A stretch of DNA of 64,000 nucleotides from Pseudomonas cichorii (GTDB taxonomy: Bacteria > Pseudomonadota > Gammaproteobacteria > Pseudomonadales > Pseudomonadaceae), in assembly GCF_018343775.1 (NCBI RefSeq), contig NZ_CP074349.1, positions 4,268,001-4,332,000 on the forward strand. The letters run 5' to 3'. Shown piece after piece: positions 49,168 through 56,262 of this stretch. Each line of letters opens with the position of its first letter. The first letter of the stretch is position 1. The position numbers were made by a program, and so were the translations under genes. Under the pieces are notes generated by a model. That model made no database searches, was not told where the DNA came from, and was given only the letters and a program-made list of their open reading frames with translations.

Positions 49168-49290
49168 CTGATAGCTCCTTGCATCACAAAACGTGAGATT
49201 TGGCTCTACCACACCTTAGCTGAAAAAAAGTAAAGGAGCGGGCGGAGGCGGGATTTCTTGAAGATCCGTGAAGCGCACCCCAGAAAACAG

Positions 49291-49323
49291 AAAAGCCCCG
49301 TAGACAGAATCTACGGGGCTTTT
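49291..49323. terminator. Strong bidirectional-type terminator at the island's left shoulder
   Basis: AAAAGCCCCGTAGA and TCTACGGGGCTTTT form a 14-bp pairing with a 5-nt loop. A near copy of its left arm (AAAAGCCCCGTAAACA at 49366) lies inside the island. Confidence 0.8.
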
Positions 49324-49330
49324 CAATGTA

Positions 49331-49347
49331 TGGCGGAGAGATAGGGA
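49331..49347. repeat. attL-like direct repeat of the tRNA-Ser 3' end
   Basis: TGGCGGAGAGATAGGGA is identical to 56081-56097, the last 17 bases (including CCA) of tRNA-Ser(CGA) on the plus strand. Nothing else of a tRNA is present here, as expected for the distal att copy left by site-specific insertion at a tRNA 3' end. Confidence 0.9.
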
Positions 49348-49406
49348 GCAGTGGACAAATACTCTAAAAGCCCCGTAAACACTGTATATGCAGGGGTTTC
49401 CACAGA

Positions 49407-49429
49407 TTTTGCTACATATTTTTGCTACA
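49407..49429. promoter_or_regulatory. Tandem TTTTGCTACA motifs, left end (putative integrase arm sites)
   Basis: TTTTGCTACA occurs at 49407-49416 and 49420-49429. Similar motifs occur at the right end near 56007-56027. The pairing of both ends supports a role in recombination; direct binding is inferred. Confidence 0.5.
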
Positions 49430-49500
49430 GAAATTCGCCACCAAGCGGATGATCCTCCCTAGGTCCTATTCTATTGAACATATCCGCTATCAAAGGTTGC

Positions 49501-51357
49501 TCAAACGCTGAACGCATCTATCCAATCAGCAGAACGAAGTGCGGATGAAGGAATCAAAAAATGTCCGGAAACGTCATGCGTATCGCCACCGATGTTGGTG
49601 TGCAATGCAACTAATACGCCTTTGAAAACAGTCTTCCCATGGCAAAATTCAAAAGCCACTGGCTCTTTACCGTTTGCCGGAAGAAATTTTTTGACATTAG
49701 GCGCTTTTTCAGGAATTCCAGCCTCGGCTCTTAGTTCCTTCTTCTGTTTCATCCTTTCGGGCTCATAAAGCGAGCGGCTGATCACAGCTCGTGCCTCACG
49801 TGCCTTGCCTGTGAGATCGTCACGACGATCAGCAACCACGTCCGCAACCAAATTTATCAATTCATCCGTCCCTAGGAAATCGATGACTTCGTCCAGATGG
49901 GCTGGCTGAATAAAGGAATGTTCTAGATCATTGAGAGGAGTAAATATCTCAGAGATACGGTCTATACCCTCAAACTCCATCCTTGATCTTGCAAGCGCCA
50001 TTTCGAAAGCCATTTCCTCAAGAGTTCGGAAGTCTCTATCTCTGTGAATGACAACCTTTACATCAGGTCTTAATTCGCAGATCAAAGAGGCTAATTGACG
50101 CGCGCCACTAAGGTTTCCACATCCATTGTATGACAAGCAAGCGAAGTTATTCGCGCCGTTTGCACGTGCAAATATACAGGCAAATTCAGAATCTTTATCC
50201 TCCGTTAGCAATATAAATTTATTCTTTGCCATGAAAACTTCCGCACCAACGGTTAACGCACCTAGCTCCATCAATAATGGTATCGCAGGGCGCCCCCCTA
50301 CAGCCACGTTTACTTTTGCGCCTTTATCAAGCCAAGTAACTGATGCGTCCTTATCACTTAATAGCAACTGTATAAGCTGCGGCGAATGCGTGGCAAGTAA
50401 AATTTTTGTGCCTGTCTCTTCTACTACATACCTCAAGGCTTCGTGCAATCTAGTTTGGCTGTCTGCATGTAAATGAGCATCCGGTTCATCAAGTAGCAAC
50501 AAAGGTGGCTCATAAAAACATGCATAGGCTAATATCTGTATAATTTGCAGCATACCAGTTGATGCCATGTCTAACGGATAGGTCTGCTCTAGATAGCGAA
50601 CATAAACCTCAACATACCTATCTTTCATGTGATCATGATTTATATAAATTCGACTCCCTGGGTAACACTTATCTAGCAAAATACAAAAAGTTTTCCAAGG
50701 AGTTTCCGGCAACTTATCAATTGAAAGTTCTTCCCACCACTCATCAACGAGTTCATCTGATAGATCTTGCGTGAACAGATGATCTAGCAGCGTACGCAAA
50801 TAAAGATTAGCATCGCCATGCATGGCTGCTGCATCCAAGGCACCTCGGGTGCGCCACTCTTCACGAATGGGAATGCCCGATAATCCTGGAGTGAATATTG
50901 AAAACGGGTCATCTCTATCACCCAGTGTCGCTAACAACTCTTCATCGCCGGTGAAACTTAGAGCCAAATTGGCATTTTTACCACGAAGGATAGAGATACT
51001 TAAAGCCAACGGCAACTTATTGCCTTGTTCGTCATACTGTGTACATTCGTACCCAATGCTGTAGCTTTTACTTTGACTCGCTGGCTCCCCGTGACGCAAT
51101 GAAAGAAGCATATCGGTAGGACGGTAGCTAACAGCTTCATTAGAGATCGTACCTAGTCGTTCGACAACCCCATTACGCTTGGTCCGCACAAAGCTCGCTT
51201 GAGCTAGCGCTACACCAAGTTGCGCAGCTTGAAGAACGCTGCTCTTCCCGCTAGTGTTACCACCCACAAGCGCGGTAATTGAACTAAGACTGATCTCAAG
51301 GGCTTTAATTCTTTTAAAATCTTTTACTATGACTTTATTCACTTCAATATATGACAT
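49501..51357 (-). CDS. OLD-like ATPase with C-terminal TOPRIM nuclease domain
   Basis: About 618 residues, cytosolic. The ABC/SMC-type ATPase has Walker A GGNTSGKSS (32-40), a signature-like MASTGMLQ (264-271), Walker B LLLLDEPDAHLH (~286-297) and the H-loop LATHSPQ with His324. A TOPRIM domain follows, with Glu386 in LLTEDKDSE and the DxD pair Asp440/Asp442 in VIHRDRDF, the catalytic metal site of OLD-family nucleases. Such proteins act in anti-phage defence alone (OLD) or with partners (Gabija GajA, PARIS, retron effectors). The ATG at 51357 has GGTGAG 9 nt upstream; a TTG three codons earlier is possible. A 166-bp gap with a weak hairpin separates it from the upstream operon, so it may have its own promoter. 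Confidence 0.85.
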   Translation of the reverse strand: MSYIEVNKVIVKDFKRIKALEISLSSITALVGGNTSGKSSVLQAAQLGVALAQASFVRTKRNGVVERLGTISNEAVSYRPTDMLLSLRHGEPASQSKSYSIGYECTQYDEQGNKLPLALSISILRGKNANLALSFTGDEELLATLGDRDDPFSIFTPGLSGIPIREEWRTRGALDAAAMHGDANLYLRTLLDHLFTQDLSDELVDEWWEELSIDKLPETPWKTFCILLDKCYPGSRIYINHDHMKDRYVEVYVRYLEQTYPLDMASTGMLQIIQILAYACFYEPPLLLLDEPDAHLHADSQTRLHEALRYVVEETGTKILLATHSPQLIQLLLSDKDASVTWLDKGAKVNVAVGGRPAIPLLMELGALTVGAEVFMAKNKFILLTEDKDSEFACIFARANGANNFACLSYNGCGNLSGARQLASLICELRPDVKVVIHRDRDFRTLEEMAFEMALARSRMEFEGIDRISEIFTPLNDLEHSFIQPAHLDEVIDFLGTDELINLVADVVADRRDDLTGKAREARAVISRSLYEPERMKQKKELRAEAGIPEKAPNVKKFLPANGKEPVAFEFCHGKTVFKGVLVALHTNIGGDTHDVSGHFLIPSSALRSADWIDAFSV

Positions 51358-51484
51358 AGAACCCAACTCACCAAAAATTACATAGATTACTGCCGAAAGC
51401 CTTTAAATTCAAAAACCAATATTATTCATCTAAGCTACTCGCGGGACTCAACCTGCTACTTAAATCCCATTTTTAAACCATCCC

Positions 51485-51511
51485 AAAAATCATAAAACGT
51501 CAATGATTTTT
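51485..51511 (-). terminator. AT-rich hairpin between the membrane-protein gene and the OLD-like gene
   Basis: On the minus strand AAAAATCAT and ATGATTTTT with a 9-nt loop form a stem ending in a T-run, 13 nt past the stop of the membrane-protein gene. It is a weak stem but placed like an intrinsic terminator. Confidence 0.4.
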
Positions 51512-51523
51512 TAGACTTAAAAA

Positions 51524-52090
51524 TCAGAGGGCTATTGCAGGTGGCATTCCGACAACACTGTCGTTATATTTTTTGGCTGTGGTCGCAAATTCAAAAAAAA
51601 GCCCCCAATATTCTTGGCAGACATTTATACCCTCTTTGAAGTTTTCTCCGTACATTGCACAATAGGAGTAATACCCAAACATATAATAGGCTACTTTCGG
51701 ATCAATTTGATTTGATCGAACAAGCAAAGCAATTTCTTCAAAAAAGGCCATTAGCTTTCTTTTTTTGTCCCACATATCTTCATGGGCAAGACGAATGTCG
51801 TCAGCATCAACTAGACACAACACCTCATATAAGTCTTTATCATCAAATAACCGACGATGTTGAGCTAGAAAAAATTCAGTCCTTTTTAATCTTGCAGAAA
51901 CCTCCTTATCCTGTAAATCCTTTAATCTCTGCTCATCCAATCTCCGTAATTCTTGGTAAATCTTATACAATCCGACAGTACCAAACACTACCATAGCAAT
52001 GACACCGATCGCCTGCCAGCAAGATGCCCACTCTGCCATGGTCAAACAGACACCAATCATCTCCATGCAATATTGCGCGGGATCAGCCAT
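51524..52090 (-). CDS. Small single-helix membrane protein of the island operon
   Basis: A 188-residue protein. One hydrophobic helix (WQAIGVIAMVVFGTVGLYKIY, residues ~25-45) is followed by a charged coiled segment (QELRRLDEQRLKDLQDKEVSARLKRTE, described here as a Lys/Arg/Glu-rich stretch) and a helical domain with MAFFEEIALLVRSNQIDPKVAYYMFGYYSY. The pattern recalls DUF4760-like proteins found in accessory regions, but I am not certain. Its ATG overlaps the stop of the previous gene (TAATG), implying translational coupling. A membrane effector or anchor role in a defence module is an inference. Confidence 0.72.
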   Translation of the reverse strand: MADPAQYCMEMIGVCLTMAEWASCWQAIGVIAMVVFGTVGLYKIYQELRRLDEQRLKDLQDKEVSARLKRTEFFLAQHRRLFDDKDLYEVLCLVDADDIRLAHEDMWDKKRKLMAFFEEIALLVRSNQIDPKVAYYMFGYYSYCAMYGENFKEGINVCQEYWGLFFEFATTAKKYNDSVVGMPPAIAL

Positions 52091-52485
52091 TATAAAATCT
52101 CTAAAATATCTTCAACTATATATCGCTTTATCACGCCGTTAGCGCTTACCACTTTCTTCACTCTGAGGTTTACCTTTCCAGGCAAACCATCGTTATACTC
52201 TCCCATTGACTTTAGTGAGAGTCCTTTCAACCTATGGTCGTCAGGATGGGCCAAAGCAAAAGACACTACTTTTCTTTCTTCATCAGAGAATAATCGACCA
52301 AAGTGACTCAGCACGCTTAATTTAGTAACATTACCAACAATATTCACACTCTCAGCCTGAATATCTCTTATCGTTACATAGTCTAGAGTATCGGTGTCTA
52401 GAGCTAGAGCATCCCCCACGCGTGGACGATTAAAGAAAATCTTAACCTTGTCATCACTCATAATAGCCTTATGTATGAGGTACAT
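52090..52485 (-). CDS. C-terminal part of a gene split at an A7 run (downstream frame)
   Basis: A 131-codon frame starting at an internal ATG. The same frame is open further upstream, to the A7 run at 52548-52554, giving a natural extension (IAASKKKELFIHEVADALES) that joins the preceding gene without a break. It contains VGDALALDTDTLDYVTIRDIQAESVNIVG, which looks like a small beta-barrel, and ends KRYIVEDILEIL. No good ribosome site precedes the internal ATG. It is most likely expressed as the C-terminus of a 275-residue fusion produced by -1 frameshifting, or is the tail of a broken gene. It overlaps the next ATG by one base. Confidence 0.65.
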   Translation of the reverse strand: MYLIHKAIMSDDKVKIFFNRPRVGDALALDTDTLDYVTIRDIQAESVNIVGNVTKLSVLSHFGRLFSDEERKVVSFALAHPDDHRLKGLSLKSMGEYNDGLPGKVNLRVKKVVSANGVIKRYIVEDILEIL

Positions 52486-52505
52486 AGGAGACTCGAGCGC
52501 ATCAG

Positions 52506-52916
52506 CTACCTCATGGATAAATAGTTCTTTCTTTTTACTGGCAGCGATTTTTTTACGTAAGAGGTTTTAGGTTCGAAATAGACCCCGACTGAACTGGACA
52601 ATGTCCAACTTAAATAATCCCAAAAAACACCTACCAAAACACTAGCGCCAACTTTTTTTATAATTTTTTCGCCAAACCTGATATCCACCTGCTCTTCAAA
52701 ACATCCTTTTCTGGATGAATGGATAAAAGCTTGCGCACCTTTTGCGCCTTGATTTTTTGTCCTTACCTCTTCGTCATTCGCAAAAGCGTGAGCCACCAAA
52801 TTAACAGTTCGAGCTAATCCTGTTATCGTACTCGCAGCATCATAGACATCTAACAACCCTTCATCAGCGACTCCACCTTCGACACGCAGAATCAAACTTA
52901 CTTCCTTGACTTCCAT
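52506..52916 (-). CDS. N-terminal part of a gene split at an A7 run (upstream frame)
   Basis: A 136-residue zero-frame product from the ATG at 52916 (GGGGAG 10 nt upstream). It starts MEVKEVSLILRVEGGVADEG, with LLDVYDAASTITGLARTVNLV, FIHSSRKGCFEEQVDI and a hydrophobic stretch VGASVLVGVFWDYLSWTLSSSVG. The pattern (GLAR...VNLVAHAF, then GAQAFI...GCFE) reminds me of proteins carrying DUF7946, though I cannot confirm this. After Lys123 the frame runs 13 more codons to TAG, while a -1 slip on A AAA AAA continues into the next frame for 152 residues. It lies 87 bp downstream of the TIR/P-loop gene. Confidence 0.65.
   Translation of the reverse strand: MEVKEVSLILRVEGGVADEGLLDVYDAASTITGLARTVNLVAHAFANDEEVRTKNQGAKGAQAFIHSSRKGCFEEQVDIRFGEKIIKKVGASVLVGVFWDYLSWTLSSSVGVYFEPKTSYVKKSLPVKRKNYLSMR
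52548..52554 (-). promoter_or_regulatory. A AAA AAA slippery heptamer (candidate -1 frameshift site)
   Basis: In the zero frame the codons are GTA AAA AAA TCG, so the seven A residues sit exactly in X XXY YYZ register. A -1 slip leads into ATC GCT GCC and a long open frame. No obvious upstream Shine-Dalgarno-like stimulator or strong downstream hairpin was seen, so a mutation or assembly error remains possible. Confidence 0.5.
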
Positions 52917-53003
52917 GAAAAATTTACTCCCCAATCTATAGAGTGACACTCGATAAACAGATCAATAATGAGTTCTCACACTGAAGCTCATCATCACTCC
53001 TTG

Positions 53004-55322
53004 TCACGACCCAGAAATCATTAATGCAGGCCAAAATGCAGGATTAATACAGAAAACCGATTTGGTGTCTTTTTTTATGATTCCAGAGACCAACATCATG
53101 CTGTAATTGAAATCATAAATGTATTTCACTTCATCACTGATTTTTAACCCTATGAAACCGTACCACAACAACAAGTCGAAAATCTTGGCTGCATATTCAG
53201 CACCTACTCCAAACTGCTCCAGAGTTTGCAATATTTCGTCCTTGCTCAAATGGGGATCAGAACCGATAAAGGCGTAGAGAACATCATTCACTCCGTTCTC
53301 GATATCAGCGATCTCATACCCTATATCAGCTAGCAAATCTGTTGAGTAAGCAGTAAGCCCCTTCTCAATATCCTCTTCCAAAATCGTTTCGTGATTGAGG
53401 TTTATTGCAAAGCTTTTACATTGACTTATCAAACTGAGCAAAAATCTTGGCCGCATCAACGATCTATCAATTAGATACTGTGAACTTTCCTCACCTTTAT
53501 AATGACTTACACAGACCTTTGGCCAGATAGCTGAAAATGGCTCATTACCCTTAAAATTATTCGACGCGATCCGTAGTCGTAAAAGCTCCCGTAACAAGTC
53601 AGCGTCCGTCCAATCGAGAAGAACTTTCGCTTCCTTGCCTCTATCCGAAGTCTCCTTGACCAGCAACTCATAAACGTCGTTCCGGAGAAAAACAATTGTA
53701 TGAACTGTAACATGCGCCCGTTCAAACGTACGCTCAATCTTTCTCGTCGCATCTATCAAGGCACGAATAATAAGAAGATCTTCATGCTGCAAACCAGAAG
53801 TCGGCCAACCCTTATCGAGATTATCAAATAAGAGCCAGCAAACATCTTTAAGCTTCATATATGAAATAACTTGTAGAGTTAGTTTTTTCACATCATGACA
53901 GTAAAGTATTTCTGTGATCTGTTGCACCGACAACCTAACACTATGATCATCTCCATGCTTTGATCGGTACTCGGTCGTTATTTTCTCCATAAGACTGCCC
54001 ATCCGCTCGGAGAAGTCCCCTTCTGAGGCGTATCCTTCAGCATGATATAAATCCGCTAAGGATCTGTACTGGTCATACAAATTATGGTCATGCACATGAA
54101 ACTCTCTGTCTTTTTCGAGAATCTTATAGCAAATTTCAAGGAGAAGGACGTATTCCCAAAAAGCCATTATTGTATGCTGAAAAGTACCTTCTTCAAGAAA
54201 CGAAAGAATCATCTCTTTAAACTTAATTAGCTTATATCCATCAGGCTTTAGATCCAGAACAATGTTTCCATTTTTATTTCTTTCTCTATCCCTAACCTGG
54301 AGAAAAATGGCTGACTTTCCAGATCCTTTGCGCCCAACAACTATGTTAGCCTCACCGCGCAATGAGCGTAGAAACTGATCTGTTTTAAGATAGTAACTTT
54401 CAAGAGTTCTCATCTCGTTTTCAGCCGATGTCGCCCCCAAATCCAACGATTGTAAAAAAGACTCTTTACCCGTCTTGGGAATTTCTACGCCCTGCTGAAA
54501 TGCCTCAGCCACATCGCCCGCGAATTCAGCAATAAATTCATTTACATCATCAGGATGATTACAGGTATGGACAAAGTCTCGGTAATCTATCGGGACTGGG
54601 CCTTCCCCTCGTTGAAGAATACAGATTGCCTTGTTCATACCGCCCGCCAGCCCTGCGATAAAAGCTCCACGCATGTTGTGTGTGTCGAAACCGCTATTAG
54701 CGCTTGACAGTAAGGGAACCACAACCCCGTAAGACTGCGAAACTTGGGAGATAGCGTCATTAGCTGACAATCTAGGCTGTTCGTTAGGATCAAAAGAACG
54801 AAATAAATATTTTGCCTTCTTAATTCTAGAGACAATCCGGGTAGCCCATTCGGTTTTGTGAAGGCCTTCCAACAAATATACAGGTGACTTTATATTTATT
54901 TTTCCACCTATAACTAACGGTTCTAAATTTACAGCGTCCGATATAAACCTAACTAAATCATTAGAATTCTGGTAAGTTTTATAGCCTATAGTATCAAAAA
55001 TCCCCACATCAGAAATACTGGGGGTCATTTCTCTGACGCTGGTATTTTTTGTCAGTAGTACTCGCTTTCCACGACCAATGGCATAACCTATTTCATAAGT
55101 CACATTGAAATTCAACACAGATATATCCGCTATCAATATATCTGCATTATCAATACCTTCGAGCACCCTACCGGAAATAAATTGCCCAACTATATCTAAA
55201 GCGGTCCACGAGCGAACTAGGATATTGCCCCGTTCGTTAACTAGTCCAACAGCGCGCTCTATAGCCTCGCCAATTTCACGAGGGTGCGCAGCATAAGCAA
55301 AAAAAGCTGTTAAGTTACTCAC
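53004..55322 (-). CDS. TIR/NDT-like domain fused to a P-loop NTPase (Sll1717-like), putative defence protein
   Basis: About 772 residues with no signal peptide. Residues ~4-135 form a TIR/nucleoside-deoxyribosyltransferase-like domain: FFAYAAHP, W39, DILIADIS and NFNVTYEIGYA, with Glu77 the probable catalytic residue. Residues ~186-275 look like a second related domain without the glutamate (SYGVVVPLLSSA, AFIAGLAGGMNKA, EGPVPIDYRDFV). Residues ~325-600 are a P-loop NTPase: Walker A GRKGSGKSA (330-338), Walker B WLLFDNLDKGW (496-506) and a sensor arginine in FLRNDVYELL (~547), resembling the Sll1717-type ATPases. A helical C-terminus follows. The GTG at 55322 is my start; a TTG five codons earlier is an alternative. 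A nucleotide-degrading effector with ATPase sensing is inferred. Confidence 0.8.
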   Translation of the reverse strand: MSNLTAFFAYAAHPREIGEAIERAVGLVNERGNILVRSWTALDIVGQFISGRVLEGIDNADILIADISVLNFNVTYEIGYAIGRGKRVLLTKNTSVREMTPSISDVGIFDTIGYKTYQNSNDLVRFISDAVNLEPLVIGGKINIKSPVYLLEGLHKTEWATRIVSRIKKAKYLFRSFDPNEQPRLSANDAISQVSQSYGVVVPLLSSANSGFDTHNMRGAFIAGLAGGMNKAICILQRGEGPVPIDYRDFVHTCNHPDDVNEFIAEFAGDVAEAFQQGVEIPKTGKESFLQSLDLGATSAENEMRTLESYYLKTDQFLRSLRGEANIVVGRKGSGKSAIFLQVRDRERNKNGNIVLDLKPDGYKLIKFKEMILSFLEEGTFQHTIMAFWEYVLLLEICYKILEKDREFHVHDHNLYDQYRSLADLYHAEGYASEGDFSERMGSLMEKITTEYRSKHGDDHSVRLSVQQITEILYCHDVKKLTLQVISYMKLKDVCWLLFDNLDKGWPTSGLQHEDLLIIRALIDATRKIERTFERAHVTVHTIVFLRNDVYELLVKETSDRGKEAKVLLDWTDADLLRELLRLRIASNNFKGNEPFSAIWPKVCVSHYKGEESSQYLIDRSLMRPRFLLSLISQCKSFAINLNHETILEEDIEKGLTAYSTDLLADIGYEIADIENGVNDVLYAFIGSDPHLSKDEILQTLEQFGVGAEYAAKIFDLLLWYGFIGLKISDEVKYIYDFNYSMMLVSGIIKKDTKSVFCINPAFWPALMISGS

Positions 55323-55958
55323 TCTTTGGCCCCGCAATATGTCTATATTTTGATAGTGACTCAGCCCCTATCAGGATTACTTCGCACTTTTGCGGGCAGG
55401 AACTAATCCGTACGATTCTCCAAAAGTTCATTACTTGAAATCTAAACTTTAAGACTGCGCACCTAGAAACTGCTTTTGACTTTTGGTTAGAACATACATT
55501 TCGCACAGCCAATTTCAAAAACGACTTAGCTTGACGAATGTTGACTCTTATAATACCGAGTACTGGAGCTTCAGCTTTTTCACACTGTCGAACCAGTTTA
55601 GTTGGCTGGGCAAAATGAACTGAAACCTCATTATTATGTAAGTCGCTACGGAGAAGTCCTTTGGCAGACCTCCCCACCCTGCCCAATGCGCTACTCAGCA
55701 TCGTGCATAGTTGCGCTACGGCATCGCGCAAAAGAATTGCAGCCCTGCTAAGCACCAGGCGTTCGGAACGCCGTTGCGTAGCCTGAGGCGGCTTAGACGG
55801 CGCGTCCGCTGATAGGACGATTTCGATGAATAAGCGAAAATGCATTGTCCAACATCCTTGTAATCAGCCCCGATGCTATCCAATGGCCATTGCAAGGGCA
55901 AGATAAAGCTAAAATTGACGATGCGGCAACGCAATATATCCAGAAATCGCAGGCGAAA
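55323..55958. other. Leader/intergenic region of the island operon
   Basis: No gene is supported. A 176-codon minus-strand frame (55845-55315) overlaps the next gene, has unusual composition and no homologue I recognise. The region holds an imperfect stem-loop at 55748-55796 and AT-rich stretches near 55340-55400 that could include the operon promoter. Confidence 0.45.
55748..55796. other. Imperfect long stem-loop upstream of the island operon
   Basis: CTAAGC (55748) pairs with GCTTAG (55791), CAGGC (55756) with GCCTG (55781), and GGCGTTCGGAACGCC (55758) is itself a palindrome. It could be a structured leader, a recombination site or a small RNA. Confidence 0.35.
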
Positions 55959-56041
55959 AAAAACGGTAATCTGTAGGCTTTTTCTGTTCCACCGCCTTCA
56001 AAGGCGTTGCTACAGAATTTTGCTACATAATTACCGTTTTT
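55959..56041. repeat. Inverted repeat enclosing the right-end TTGCTACA motifs
   Basis: AAAAACGGTAAT (55959-55970) and ATTACCGTTTTT (56030-56041) are exact 12-bp inverted repeats. Between them are CGCCTT/AAGGCG and the motifs TTGCTACA (56007) and TTTTGCTACA (56018), matching the left-end motifs at 49407-49429. It is probably part of the recombination region. Confidence 0.6.
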
Positions 56042-56044
56042 CCG

Positions 56045-56069
56045 CCTTGTAAATCATTGATTTACAAGG
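56045..56069. terminator. 11-bp palindrome just downstream of tRNA-Ser
   Basis: CCTTGTAAATC and GATTTACAAGG with a 3-nt loop lie 12 nt beyond the tRNA 3' end. It may act as a terminator of the tRNA transcript or as an integrase/excisionase site; there is no long T-run. Confidence 0.45.
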
Positions 56070-56080
56070 ACTTTTAATAA

Positions 56081-56097
56081 TGGCGGAGAGATAGGGA
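56081..56097. repeat. attR-like copy within the tRNA-Ser 3' end
   Basis: TGGCGGAGAGATAGGGA is identical to 49331-49347. This copy is part of the intact tRNA gene. Confidence 0.9.
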
Positions 56098-56170
56098 TTC
56101 GAACCCTAGGTACCGGTGAAGGTACAACGGATTTCGAATCCGTCCCATTCGGCCACTCTGGCATCTCTCC
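56081..56170 (-). tRNA. tRNA-Ser (CGA)
   Basis: Ninety nucleotides including encoded CCA. The acceptor stem GGAGAGA pairs with TCTCTCC, the anticodon loop TTCGAAA gives anticodon CGA, there is a long variable arm (GTACCTTCACCGGTAC) typical of serine tRNAs, and the T-arm is GGGTTCGAATCCC. It is intact and serves as the island integration site. Confidence 0.97.
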
Positions 56171-56262
56171 AACGGCGCGCATGATAACAGCATCGGCGCG
56201 TAAGGCGAAGCCCTTTACGCTAATTTTTTTCGTGCTATCAAGCGCTTGCGTAACTTTTTGCC

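Larger units (their letters stand above)
49331..56097. mobile_element. Integrase-less genomic island inserted at tRNA-Ser(CGA)
   Basis: A ~6.75-kb segment lies between two exact 17-bp copies of the tRNA-Ser 3' end. It is visibly AT-richer than both flanks, and all its genes read leftwards. Paired TTTTGCTACA-like motifs lie inside each end (49407-49429 and 56007-56027), as expected for integrase arm-binding sites, yet no recombinase gene is present. The cargo is a TIR/NDT-like P-loop protein, a two-frame gene, a small membrane protein and an OLD-like ATPase-TOPRIM protein. This resembles a defence island. Mobilisation in trans by another element's integrase, or integrase loss after insertion, are both possible. 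Confidence 0.85.

Noticed and set aside
49331..49347. tRNA fragment suggesting a second tRNA-Ser
   Set aside because: Only the 3' 17 bases are present, with no stem partners; it is the att duplication.
55315..55845. 176-codon minus-strand frame upstream of the TIR/P-loop gene
   Set aside because: Odd composition, no recognisable domain, overlap with the start of the next gene, and the frame passes through a strong stem-loop. It is treated as non-coding leader.
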